DNA from: Trichoderma breve
Taxonomy: Eukaryota; Ascomycota; Sordariomycetes; Hypocreales; Hypocreaceae
DNA: 64,000 nt
NCBI RefSeq assembly: GCF_028502605.1
Contig: NC_079233.1
Span: forward strand, 4,092,001-4,156,000
Direction of reading: 5' to 3'
This document shows, piece after piece, positions 45,233 to 55,573 of the stretch. A program made the position numbers and the translations under genes. How positions within the stretch are numbered: the stretch's first letter is position 1; each line of letters begins with the position of its first letter. The notes under the pieces are model-generated. The model did no database searches and was not told the origin of the DNA. It was given only the letters and a program-made list of their open reading frames with translations.

Positions 45233-46521
45233 ATGCATAAGCCAATGGTCTATGCGGCCTTGTGGCTAGTCATGGTGACCGGCTCCCTTGCGCTAGGAGC
45301 TCACGAATCTATTCGGACCATCATGTATCTCACTGGGTGAGCTCTTTTACTTTGACCTGATATACTTTATTTGATGAGCGGCTGACGCTTCTCCAGGCAG
45401 CATGTTGTCGTCCCGTCGGATGCCCATCTTGTGAATTCCATCACCCATGTGATTTTGGCATTCATGCGCTCAGATGTCTTTAATGTAGACAAGACACCAG
45501 CAGAATTCCCTCTGTTTACGACGGTGGATACAGTTCGACAGCAGTTCAAACCGGATACCAAAATCATGGTGGCAATTGGAGGCTGGGGAGACTCCAAAGG
45601 GTTCGAAGAGGCTGCGCATGACGATTCATCAAGGAAGCGGTGGGCTACTCAAGTCAAAGCTATGGTGGACCTTACAGGCGCTGACGGCGTCGATATTGAC
45701 TGGGAATATCCGGGGTAAGCAGAAGTGAGAGTGTCAACGAATGGAATTGACTAACGGCGTATAGGGGAAACCGTGACGACTATAAGCTTATTCCGAATAA
45801 ACAACGCCGGTGGGAGATTGAAGCATTCATCCTCCTTCTGGGGGAACTTCGTTCAGCTTTAGGAACAGGGAAACTGCTGTCAATTGCAGTGCCGGCTCTA
45901 GAACGGGATCTGATGGCCTTTACAAATTCGACTATTCCAACTATTTCGGAACATGTTGATTTCATCAGTGTGATGACTTACGATATGATGAACCGACGTG
46001 ATAGCATCGTCAAGCATCACAGCGGCGTGACTGAGTCGTTGGAAGCAATGAAACGTTTCATAGACCGCGGTGCGCCTCCGAACAAGCTGAACTTTGGACT
46101 TGGCTATTATATCAAGTGGTTCATGACGGAAAATTGCGACAACCAGCACCCATTGGGGTGTCGCACTCAGTTATTGGAAGATCCAACTAATGGAGCTGAT
46201 CTAGGTAAGACGGGTGCTTTTAGCTGGCATGACGAGGTTCCGTCAGAACTGGCAAGTTCTTTTGCCAAAGCCCAAGCACTGGGCAACTACGATGATGATG
46301 GAAGCTACGGGTATTGGGATGCTGAAGAGAAGAGGTGGTGGTCATACGATAGGCCGGAGACGATCAAGACCAAGGTGCCTCGGCTTGTCGGCGAGCTGCA
46401 GCTTGGCGGAGTGTTTGCGTGGGGATTGGGCGAGGATGCTCCGCAGTTTGATCATTTGAGGGCGACTGTCGAGAGCGTCCAGGCCTTGAGCGGAGATGAT
46501 AATCAGAAAGACGAGCTATAG
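45233..46521 (+). CDS. GH18 chitinase with C-terminal KDEL
   Basis: Exons 45233-45336, 45397-45714 and 45765-46521 give 392 aa. Residues 1 to about 22 form a signal peptide (hydrophobic AALWLVMVTGSLALG). The GH18 core follows: strand 3 VAIGGWG (93-99), the catalytic DGVDIDWE (131-138, acid/base E138), VMTYDMM and the late GGVFAWGLG. No carbohydrate-binding module, no GPI site, no LysM. The last four residues are KDEL, a retention signal for the ER lumen. GH18 enzymes cleave chitin or chitobiose-type linkages; a soluble ER-retained member might instead act on N-glycan or misfolded-glycoprotein substrates, though its sequence resembles class V chitinases more than ENGases. Divergent from the Jip5 gene. 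Confidence 0.93.
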
Positions 46522-46894
46522 AGCCTATACGAGCACTAGGAAGTTGTTTTGATGTCATCCAAACCGGACCAAGTCTATACGCACAAGTTAGTGTTTCTGT
46601 TCCCGAATCCCTCTAGAATTCTTCGCCACGTGCGTGCATCCGATAACATTGAGCTATGAGCTAGAAAATGTAACGCTCCGGCTAAACTCTGCATCACGGC
46701 CATAAGATCCGCACGTGGTCCCGATATGTCCATGATATATGAACATAAAACCAGGATGGGACGAGATGGTGCTGACGGACAGAAGTTGGCAGTGGACCTT
46801 GAAAGGCTCTGGGCGGGCGAGGCTAGGGGCAAAAAAGCCACCCCGGGCTAGCAATTAACCTTGCCGTTAAGAATAATCAGCCCGAGCTTAAAGC

Positions 46895-46911
46895 AAAAAA
46901 AAAAAAAAAAA
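46895..46911. repeat. Poly-A tract (17 nt)
   Basis: Uninterrupted run of 17 A in the chitinase-GDPD intergenic region, likely a nucleosome-disfavouring tract or a length-variable homopolymer. No target-site duplication or retroelement sequence was noticed beside it. Confidence 0.8.
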
Positions 46912-47758
46912 GGATTCGGTATTGTTTCGGTACAAGTCCAGCCAAGGTGAGAGCCCCTGGCAGAGATGCAGCACTGGGCGAATCACAGGCGCGGGCCTGG
47001 ACACGCTGTAATTGAGGACAGCGGTTTGTGGAGAGGGAGAATCGCGGAGGTTCTGGGCCTTTTGCTTGTCATTATCGAGTTCCTGGCCGATATGCTTCTA
47101 CTAAGGGACCCATGTAAGACCCCATCTGCATCTCCGCCTCCGCCAGTGAGTGACAGGATCAAAGAAACATGGACGCAATGCAACCATAGGAACCCTGGCC
47201 TGCTGCGGGTTTCTCGGGCTAGCAGCCAGTTGAGGCAATAGAGGGGACAAGCATGTCGAGGCCGTGTCGCGCGACAGTGATTCCGAAGAGATGTGGTAGG
47301 TATGAAGGCAGAAGAGAAGCAGCAAAATCAATGCAGTAGAAACACCATCAATTAAGCGAGTATACAACAGATAATTCCAAAAGCGAGTGCACAGACATAA
47401 ACCTACACACCAGAATAAGAATGCAAATATATTTGGAACAGCCTATCTAGGAAAAAATAACAGAAAGCAACCACACGCCGTAAGCCTCAGGCACACAGCT
47501 TCCCTCGGGCTCCATACCGGCCCCCAAGCGTGATTCTTCGCCTGGCCCGGAAGAGCCCCGAGACTCTCATCCCCTCCATGGCAGGCATGTGGTTGATCCG
47601 TGAGAAATAACTCCTCAGCCTGCCAAATTGGATCCTCCTTGGAGCCTTGGCTCCCAGGGCATCGTTAATGGCTGCAATGTCACCGTATCCGCCGGTGGGT
47701 GCCAATGCAGACCGCCGGCCTGTTCGGGGAATTCATTGGCAGTCTAATCGGGGGAGAA

Positions 47759-47765
47759 TATAAAA
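47759..47765 (+). promoter_or_regulatory. TATA box of the GDPD gene
   Basis: TATAAAA at 47759-47765, 109 bp before the ATG at 47874, in GC-richer flanks. Spacing fits a core promoter with a short (~60-80 nt) leader, in keeping with an inducible, highly expressed secreted protein. Confidence 0.6.
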
Positions 47766-47873
47766 TGCTGTCTGAGTCCGCCGTCTGTTGTCGTGGGGAG
47801 GTGGTTTCTGGTGGTTTCTGTCCGGCAGCAGCAGCTCGAGTCTCACATCTCTCTCTCTTTTGCTTGAATCAAT

Positions 47874-48158
47874 ATGCACTTCACGCCCTCTCTCGTCGCC
47901 GTCGGCCTCGCTGCCATCGGCCAAGTCGCGGCCAAGCCTTATCCCAATCCCGCTCAGGGCCTCAAGCCCATCAAGCAAATTGAGCTGGGCCCGCGACCTT
48001 ACTTCCTGGTCGACAGCATGGAGGACGGCCCCCTCAAGAGCATGCTGGACTCTTGCAAGGAGATGAAGATCAAGCCTTCTTCCTTCTCCATTGCTCACCG
48101 TGGTGGTGGTCCTCTGCAGTTCCCCGAGCACTCGCGAGAGTCCAACCTGGCGGGCGCT

Positions 48159-48190
<32 letters not shown>

Positions 48191-49124
48191 CGCTTTCACC
48201 AAGGATCTCGAGCTGGTGTGCCGCCACAGTCAATGTGATTTGCACACCACGACCAACATCGTCAACATCCCCGAGCTCAACAAGAAGTGCACCACGCCCT
48301 TCCAGCCCGCGGCCAACGGCAAGCCCGCGGCGGCCAAGTGCTGCACCAGCGACATCACCCTCGCCGAGTTCAAGTCTCTCTGCTCCAAGATGGACAGCTT
48401 CAACGCCAGCGCCACCACGCCCGCAGACTACCTGGGTGGGATCCCGACCTGGCGCACCGACCTCTACAACACCTGCGGCACCACGCTCTCCCTCAAGGAG
48501 CACATCGCCATGACAAAGGCCCTCGGCCTGCAGTTCACCCCCGAGCTCAAGACCCCCGAGGTGCCCATGCCCTTCAAGGGCCACTACACCCAGCAGCAGT
48601 ACGCCCAGCAGTTCATCGACACCTTCAAGGAAGCGGGAATCCCCCCGTCCCGCGTCTGGCCCCAGAGCTTCCTCTACGACGACCTCCTCTACTGGCTCAA
48701 GCACGAGCCCAAGTTCGCCAAGCAGGCCATGTACCTTGACGAGATTGCCGATTTCTACGGCATGGACGCCGCCGTCACGAACCTCACCCAGTACCACGCC
48801 GACGGCGTCAAGATCGTCGCCCCTCCCCTGCCGTACCTCGTCACCAGCAAGAACGGCAAGATTGTCCCCAGCGAGTACGCCAAGAAGGCTAAGAAGCTGG
48901 GCCTCAAGATCATTACCTGGAGTCTGGAGCGCTCTGGGCCTATTGCTGCCGTGCACGCCAACGGCGACTACTACTATTCTTCCATCCAGGATGTCGTTAC
49001 GAGGGACGGCGACATTTACACCCTTGTTGATGTGCTGGCTCGACAGGTTGGTGTTTTCGGCATGTTCTCCGACTGGAGTGCTACTGTGACTTACTACGCC
49101 AACTGCTTTGGTCTCGGACTGTAA
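47874..49124 (+). CDS. Secreted glycerophosphodiester phosphodiesterase-fold protein
   Basis: Single exon, 416 aa. Signal peptide at 1-20 (cleavage near QVAA|KP). The GDPD signature is complete: H75-R76-G77 with the downstream PEHS (84-87), then the metal-binding ECD (E103, D105), and later FTPELKTP, RVWPQSFLYDD and LKIITWSLERSGP. The family hydrolyses glycerophosphodiesters (e.g. glycerophosphocholine) to glycerol-3-phosphate and alcohol with a divalent metal, so this enzyme could release phosphate or choline outside the cell. It has about 10 cysteines, expected for a secreted protein. Codon use is strongly C-ending, which suggests high expression and explains the long antisense open frame. 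A TATA box lies 109 bp upstream. Confidence 0.9.
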
Positions 49125-49428
49125 AGGGGGTTTGCTGCGTAGGGGATGGAATTCTTTATTTTTGTCTGTATATGTAATTAATGCTGTGATGAATGGACGA
49201 TGAAGGAGGTGGAGATATATACGACTTCAGAATAGAGTTGGTGTATACGAGCGAATACTGGTTTCGTTCACCCTCATGGCCGAGTCAAGCTTAGTGTAAA
49301 AATAAAATAAAATAAGAAGAAAAAGGTCTATCAACGAAATGATTATAGTGAGAATGAGAATGAATACAAAAGAGATGTCAAGATGCAATCCGTCTTAGTG
49401 CGCCACCTCCCATCCCATCCATGTCCCC
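49125..49428. other. Convergent spacer
   Basis: 304 bp, AT-rich, between two convergent stops; contains an AAATAAAATAAAATAAG run near 49300 that may serve polyadenylation. No gene. Confidence 0.5.
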
Positions 49429-50645
49429 CTAAATGTTGCCCCGCAGAATAGTAACATTGGCAAAGTTATGAGGAATAGCCTTCAAAGACTGCTTCTTGCC
49501 ATGGAAGAGCAGATCAAAATACGCCATCAAGATGCCATTCAGATCCTTATCAAGCTGGTGCGGGTCAATGCTTCCCAAAACCTGCGCAATAGCCTCCTTA
49601 GCCGCGACCGGAAGATTCAAAGCACTAACAAGCATCAAGTCATCCTTGAACGCTCCGTGCTGGGTGTTGGCAATGGAAAGCTCCATGCGCTTGCCCTTGA
49701 GACGAGGCCAGAACTGGTTCCACGACGGATCCTCGGCATCGTGGCCCTCGTGTCCGACCAAGACGAAAGGTTTGGCGACGTTGTTGCTCAGGACAGGGTC
49801 CGTCACCATGCCGTCAAGGTCAAGGCCGCCGATGACGCGCTTGTCAACGTTGATGACATTTGCAGAGGTGGCACCGCCAAAGGAGTGGCCCCAGATGGCG
49901 AGCTGCTTGTAATTGATGGTGCCGGGGAAGTCTGCGAGCACGGGCTTCATGACTTTTTGGTTCTCGAGCTGGTTGATGATGAAGGTAATGTCGTCGGTGC
50001 GCACCTATGATTGTCAGTACACGATAATTTCTATATATGGAGTACGAAAAGGGTGCGGGTTACCTTCATAAGCTTTGGGAGAACCTTAGGATCAGAGGGG
50101 TCAAAGTCGATGCCCTCGATGATGGTCCCGTCTGGGTACTGGATGGCGGGTGCTTCAAACGGGTGGTCGACGCTGACGACAACATAGCCGTGGCTGGCCA
50201 GGGACCGAGCCATAGCACTGTAAATGAGTCGCGACTCCTCGAGACCAGGCTCAAAGAGGATGAGAGGATATTTCTTGTTCTTGTTGGAAGCCTGGCCGCA
50301 AGGGGAGAGCTTCTTCAGGTCGCAAAACTCCATCTGAAACGGCTGATAGAGAGTATCCGGCAGACCAACCTGAGTGGCCTGTTGCCCGTAGCTAGCGGCG
50401 ACTGGAGGAGTCATGTACGGAACAGTTACAGCAGGGCAGGATCGTCTGGATTTGTCGACCGGGAGGTAGAGCGAGACCAAAAGACGGCGGCTCTTGGACT
50501 TGCCCGTCGGATCTAAGGGATCATGCCGGCTTGTATCCGTCAGAGGCAGCTCCTTCATGGCAACGGCATAGGGACCAGTTGGGCCAGGGACGAGGACAGC
50601 CCTGGTGACGGATAGAAGTAGGCAAATTGATCCGATGAAGCGCAT
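49429..50645 (-). CDS. Secreted PAF-acetylhydrolase-like esterase
   Basis: Exons 50645-50064 and 50004-49429 give 385 aa. The start at 50645 opens a signal peptide (MRFIGSICLLLSVTRAVLVPG); an in-frame Met 18 codons upstream would disrupt it. The alpha/beta-hydrolase signatures of the plasma PAF-acetylhydrolase family are visible: LILFEPGLEESRLIYSAMARSLASHGYVVVSVDHP, the nucleophile elbow GHSFGG (Ser235), GGLDLDGM with the likely catalytic Asp region, and the His in NTQHGAFKDD. The family removes short or oxidised acyl chains from phospholipids; fungal members are secreted and of unknown substrate. The intron is 59 bp with a TACTGAC branch site. Convergent with the GDPD-fold gene; both act on phospholipid-type esters, though co-function is speculation. 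Confidence 0.88.
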
Positions 50646-51283
50646 GGTGTCGGTAGCAAGTGGTGAAGATGATGGAATAAAGTCGAAGTGGGAGTACACA
50701 AAGATGGAAAATTGTGGAGCGAATTGAACTGAATTGATAGTAGTTTTGAATAACTAGAGGGTTGATGTTGTTTCTTTATAAACTCATCTGAGGCCCCTCT
50801 GAATATCGTGTGGAGGCACCTCACAGCCTCGTTCAATGACCACAGCCGTGTAAGTCCCCAAAAGCCAAACCCAAATAGTATATGATGGCACGAAGCCAAT
50901 GACGACGAAACAGTTTGAGCCTGATGGGGTTGCGACTGTACGACGCGAGATGAGTACGTAGGCATCTCCTTCCCCTATATAAGTATATTGGAAAGGGCAT
51001 GATTGCAGCCCGAAAGCTGCCAAGTGCGGCTGAGGGCGAATTTGCTGCCGCGAATCGACTCGCCATGGCGTCGCGATATGATTGCCGTTTTGGGTAAAGC
51101 ATGATGATGAGGTCGATGGTAGATCCGCACTAGCAGGATGGAGTATCTCATCTCGTAAGAAGGGGGCATTATGCGCACACACGCTATCATCAATGACCTT
51201 GTCTGCGTTAAGCAGGCACAGGCACCCCCACTAGCGGTTAATCAATCAAGAAACAGAACAGAACAGTGCGTGCTCGTTCCACC
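50646..51283. other. Intergenic
   Basis: 638 bp: promoter of the PAF-acetylhydrolase-like gene on the left, 3' flank of the FAR1 gene on the right. Overlapping short minus-strand frames have no support. Confidence 0.45.
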
Positions 51284-51844
51284 TCAGTTCTTCTTGGGGG
51301 GCTTATTATTATTGATAAAGGCTTCAGTGGAGGCGTAGAATTGGCCTTCGCGCAGTTTACGTTGGATGAAGAAGATGTCAGCCTCGGAGATGTTGACCGA
51401 GGGGCGTTCGTTGCAAATGTCACGAGCAATGGTACTCGTCGATGCTCCCTCGGCGGCCAGGCGAGTTTCCACCATCTGGAACAGGTCCTGAATGCCAAAG
51501 GGACGGGGCACCTTGTTCTGCAGGTCCTCCATGCTGGCGGGCTCATGGTTGTGCTGGCTCGACCGCGCAGAGATGATGTAGTCGGCCATTCGGGTGCGCC
51601 GAGCGACGATGAAGAAGAAAGGACAGTCGGTCTTTCGAGTCGAGGTGATGTACTTGTTGCGGCTCAGGTGGTATTGGCGATAGATGCCGCTGTGCCGGCA
51701 CCGCACTTCACCACGCACGACGACGCCATTGCGGCGATTGACCCGCTCCTTGATGGTGATGAAGCCGTGCGAATATTCTGCCCGCTGGATGGCATCGTAG
51801 GCTTCCTCAAAGGAGAGAAACGTCTGCCCGATCAGAGAGGACAT
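51284..51844 (-). CDS. FAR1/WRKY-GCM1 zinc-finger protein (MULE-derived)
   Basis: Single exon, 186 aa. Residues 10-102 form a FAR1-type DNA-binding domain: TFLSFEEAYDAIQRAEYSHGFITIKERVNR, then a C..C..HxH set (C49, C74, H98, H100) ending QHNHEP, the zinc pattern of the WRKY-GCM1 superfamily. In MULE (Mutator-like) transposases this domain precedes the DDE core; here it is followed only by a helical region of ~80 residues (NKVPRPFGIQDLF, IFFIQRKLREGQF) that looks like the start of the transposase linker (DIFFIQRKLR), and the DDE catalytic part is missing. The frame is intact with normal codon use, so a domesticated transcription factor is plausible, as FAR1/FHY3 in plants. No terminal inverted repeats were seen. 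Confidence 0.75.
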   Translation of the reverse strand: MSSLIGQTFLSFEEAYDAIQRAEYSHGFITIKERVNRRNGVVVRGEVRCRHSGIYRQYHLSRNKYITSTRKTDCPFFFIVARRTRMADYIISARSSQHNHEPASMEDLQNKVPRPFGIQDLFQMVETRLAAEGASTSTIARDICNERPSVNISEADIFFIQRKLREGQFYASTEAFINNNKPPKKN

Positions 51845-53311
51845 GGCAGGCAGACAGACAGATGGACAGCTGTGAATGATTTGAAGGACTCAATGGCAGC
51901 AGCACAGTTCAAGACAGGTCAGGTTGGGCAAGGCAGGGCAAGAGAGGACAGGCCGGGACAAGACAAGACAAAAGAGGCAGCAAAGCGAGCGGGAGGATGC
52001 AATGACGATTATACCACAGGTGCGGAGTCTGGAGGCATGGAAATGGAGACCAAAAGACGCGATCCGTGTCGCTTTTCTTGTTTACGAAGCGAAGCATCCA
52101 AGGCAGCCACGTGATGCAGCTCCCGCAGCCAAAAGGTGGGGTAGCTCCTCTGTAGGCCTCAGGTTAGTCTGGACAAAAGTGTGTGTCTGTGTGCGTGCAT
52201 GCACTTTTGGTCTATGTACCTAATCTAACTTAATATCAGACGAGGAATACAGCTCATTTTTGTCTAATTTATACCAAGGTATACAGGGACAAATAATTTA
52301 CTTTTTGCTGTGTTTTAGATGTCCTGATTACCTGAAATGTGGAAGCACCAAAGTGGTGCTCAATAGCTGTGGCAATTATCGGCATACACACTCCATGAGC
52401 TCCGGAGCATTACAGCACGGCAAATGCGCTAGGGGAAGACGGCACAGAGGGGATCTTAGCACCAAGGTTGCATGCTAACTGAGCAAGGGTGCGACCCCCT
52501 CATAGTAACACCTGTAGATCCTGTTAATACGAGTACCAGACTTCCAATGACTGCTCCTCTTCCTTGGCAAAGAGGAGCTGATTCAAAAGGCCGTCAGCAC
52601 CCGTGTTTCTCAGACAAGAGCATCCATTGCTATTCATTGCTCAATCTTTGAGTCTCATTACTCTTCTCTTGTATGTATTCTTACCCCTTCAGATGGAATC
52701 CGTCTTGCCTCGGAAATGTGCAACTTGCGATTGCCCGGGGTCAAGATCCGATCCATCTTCATGTCTGTCATCCTATGTACTCTGCCTGGCTGGCTTGAGG
52801 CAGTTCACTTAGACAGTATGAAATAACGACAGAGAGAGGGATGAATGAATATTCCATATGCATCATAGGTTTTTAGTTTATTCGGGATTTTGTCTGCCAT
52901 GGTCAACTCGATCGGGCTTCACCGAGAGCGCTGACTCACCCCGGCGAGGCCAAAAGCAGCCACTGTAGACGTAGACCCGCCTCAGCAAGGGCGGACGGTA
53001 GGTTGATTTCACCTTTGGCAAACCCGTTTGAGCTCCCATCCGATCGGATAAGGGGTCCAACATCAGGAGAAGAAGCCATATTCACTGTTATCATTTCAGC
53101 GTCTGAACACACTTTGTGCAGTCCAAATCAGGCGCCCCCTACCCGTAAGAGGCCCAACGCCTAGGTCAAGGGTAGGACATGCAAAGACACCACACACCTT
53201 TGTCAATACATTAACAAGACCAAAATATCCTTCTATCATCGCCCAGATACTAGAGACCAGAGCCAGTTCTCAATTTTACTTAGCTCGTATTCATCCGTTC
53301 ATCTAACCAGC
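51845..53311. other. Divergent intergenic region
   Basis: 1.5 kb. 51900-51990 (next to the FAR1 start) has short GGACAGG/AAGACA repeats in its leader. 52200-52350 is AT-rich. No gene supported; open frames are under 75 codons. Confidence 0.45.
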
Positions 53312-55089
53312 ATGTTTGTCGGGCCCTTTGATGGCCGCAAGAAGCGGTCCCGCTGCCAAGCATGTTCAACCAGCCACCTCAAGGTGAGATGTAAAAGAGT
53401 CTACCGTGAACTCACAGATGCATGCTAATACATGTGTGTGTTAGTGTTCTGGCCAGATGCCTTGCAGCCATTGCGAGCGCCGGCGTATTGCTTGCGTATT
53501 TGGAACCACTCAAAAAGACAACACACGAATTATTCTGGTTGATCGAGGGAAGCAAAAGACTCCAGCAACCTTCAAGTCACCTAATCAAGAGAGGCGGAAA
53601 CAGACATCGTCAAGTAACGGAGGATCCGCTGTTTCTTCTCCGTCACGAATTTTAGACAACAACCTGCCATTTCTGTACTACTTTGACATTTTCATTGGCC
53701 GGAATAACTTTACTGGAAAGGAACGTTCATTGGTCGATGAGGTGAAGCAGCTCTCCGGCCTTCATTCCAACTCATATCTTATGGATGCCATGCTGTCGCT
53801 CGGTGCGATCCAAGCAGTCAAGCTGAATGCTTCAGACGTTCCCCCGCGGAATGAATGTTTGGCAACTGCACTAGAATACTACTCAAAGTCCATCATAGGG
53901 CTACGCGATTCCATCAATAGCCCAAGGAAAGGTGACGATAGCCTATATGATACAGTGCTATGGACAACACTATTCCTTGGCCTGTTCGAAGTGAGTATCA
54001 ACTTTATTCTTGCCAAATTCACAAAGAGACTAACCCCGGTCAGTTGATTAATGACGAAACTGGTGATGGATGGCAGCAGCACATGACCCATGGCACAGCA
54101 AAAGCCCTTGAAGCCAGCGGCCCGGCCAAGTGTCGAGCTGGCCCTAGCCGAAAGTTTTTTGTCCAAGCACGCATCTTCGAAGTATCGCGTACTATCCTGG
54201 GGAATGAATCAACATTTCTCACACAACCTGAATGGATGGATCTTTCTAGGCGGATGTGGACTGGCGAGCACGGAGATGAATGGCATCCCTTGGATTCTTT
54301 ACTGGATATCATGGTCATGATATCTAATCTGCGAGTTCGGTGAGTACTCTTTGTAACACTGCATATTGATAGTCATGCTGCTTCGTTTACTTATCATGTT
54401 ATAGAACGGCCAAGTTTATTGAAATACAAGAAGAATGCCCCGATGAGGAGCCCACTCCAGAAGCTCACTCGATATGCTCCGACGCCGTTACTCTTAGAGA
54501 AGCTCTCGGTAGCTGGTATGCATCATACGCGCAGCCTGGAGCTAAATCAGCCACCTACCTTTCTGATGATGGAGATGCTAGCATGCTACTTTCGAGGATA
54601 TTCTTTGCTGCCATCAGTATCTACTTGTCGGGCATATTCGACTATGAACTCACTCATTGGCACCAGCTTGGCCTCATATCGCCCACACTGGATGAACAAG
54701 CTGTCCAATCGCATACAAACACAATACTTGGGCTCTCTAGCTTGGCTCTCGACACAACTAATCTCTCGCCGCTGTTATTCTTGTTTCCATTGCGGATAGC
54801 TGGAGCTAGATCTAGAACACAGTGGCAGCGAGATTGGATAAGCAAGCTGATATCTAGGATTGGCAGCGGGTTCGCTGTGGCGACTGCTATCGCAACAGAG
54901 CTGAGCTATGTTTGGGAAATATTTGGTCTTAAAGAGACGCCTGATGGGGATGAGAATGGGCTGGAGGTGTTTGAAGAGACATCGATGCAGGGAGCACTCA
55001 TGGTGCCTCTGATGCCCACTGCGGCGACAGAGTTTGTCCAAGCCAGCGACCTTGTTCTTACTTTTAATGACCAGGAGCCCTTATCATGA
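53312..55089 (+). CDS. Zn2Cys6 transcription factor
   Basis: Four exons, 53312-53383, 53445-53990, 54044-54339 and 54405-55089, give 532 aa. The binuclear zinc cluster is split by intron 1: CQACSTSHLK | CSGQMPCSHCERRRIAC, i.e. Cx2Cx6Cx5Cx2Cx6C (first Cys at residue 15). A basic linker (KQTSSSN region) follows. The rest is the fungal transcription-factor domain with helical blocks (LPFLYYFDIFIGRNNFTG, DDSLYDTVLWTTLFLGLFE, GWQQHMTHGTAKALEASGP, SMQGALM). Exon 3 starts right after a donor GTGAGT and a CTAAC branch. It is a nuclear activator or repressor of unknown targets. Threonine synthase lies next downstream on the same strand with no sign of a functional link. Confidence 0.88.
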
Positions 55090-55573
55090 TTTCTTACTTC
55101 AGCTGGCGAGCTTAATTCTTCCATTTTTACTTTTATTTTTACCTTTTTCCTCTTCTTCTTTTTTTAAGGATTCAGGCTGTTTTAAATTTTGGCTTGTCCT
55201 TTAGAAGAGGGCCGGGGTGATATAGATGGAGTACATATAGATACATGCATTTTGTCCAAGTTAATTCGACGAGGGGGCATACAGGTAACTTTTAGGGTGA
55301 ATCACCAATTTAATGCGCACATGGATACACATTCGAAGTTATTATTTATATGTCGTCAATATCTCCAATAATAACTGGACACCGATCCTCATTCGTCCTT
55401 GGCACAGGCGGCGTTACCACGTGTATAGCGCATTTGCCTCTGACTGTTCAGAGGCTTTCCGGTTTCGGCCGGCCAAATTGATCCTCCGGCGGCTGACTTC
55501 AAAACCTACCCACCACAGATTGCAGATCGGAGGGGCATCACCAAGACAAACAACAACGTGCAACTGCGACAAA
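55090..55573. other. Intergenic, promoter of threonine synthase
   Basis: 484 bp. AT/T-rich 3' flank of the regulator gene on the left, then an E-box and an 18-bp palindrome. No canonical TGACTCA (Gcn4/Cpc1) site was found by eye. Confidence 0.5.
55418..55454. promoter_or_regulatory. E-box and perfect 7-bp-arm palindrome
   Basis: CACGTG at 55418-55423. CCTCTGA-CTGT-TCAGAGG at 55437-55454 is a perfect inverted repeat with a 4-nt spacer. Both lie 120-156 bp before the threonine synthase start and could be bound by bHLH-type or dimeric factors; no direct support. Confidence 0.35.

Larger units (their letters stand above)
46522..47873. other. Intergenic, promoter of the GDPD gene
   Basis: 1.35 kb. 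Contains a 17-A run at 46895-46911 and, near the right end, a TATA box. Short open frames on both strands have no support. Confidence 0.5.

Noticed and set aside
46895..46911. Poly-A run as the tail of a retroposed element
   Set aside because: No flanking target-site duplication and no retroelement or processed-gene sequence beside it.
47733..48956. 407-codon open frame antisense to the GDPD-fold gene
   Set aside because: The sense gene has a signal peptide and the complete HRG..PEHS and ECD motifs; the antisense frame is Gly/Val/Leu/Glu-biased, as expected from C-ending sense codons.
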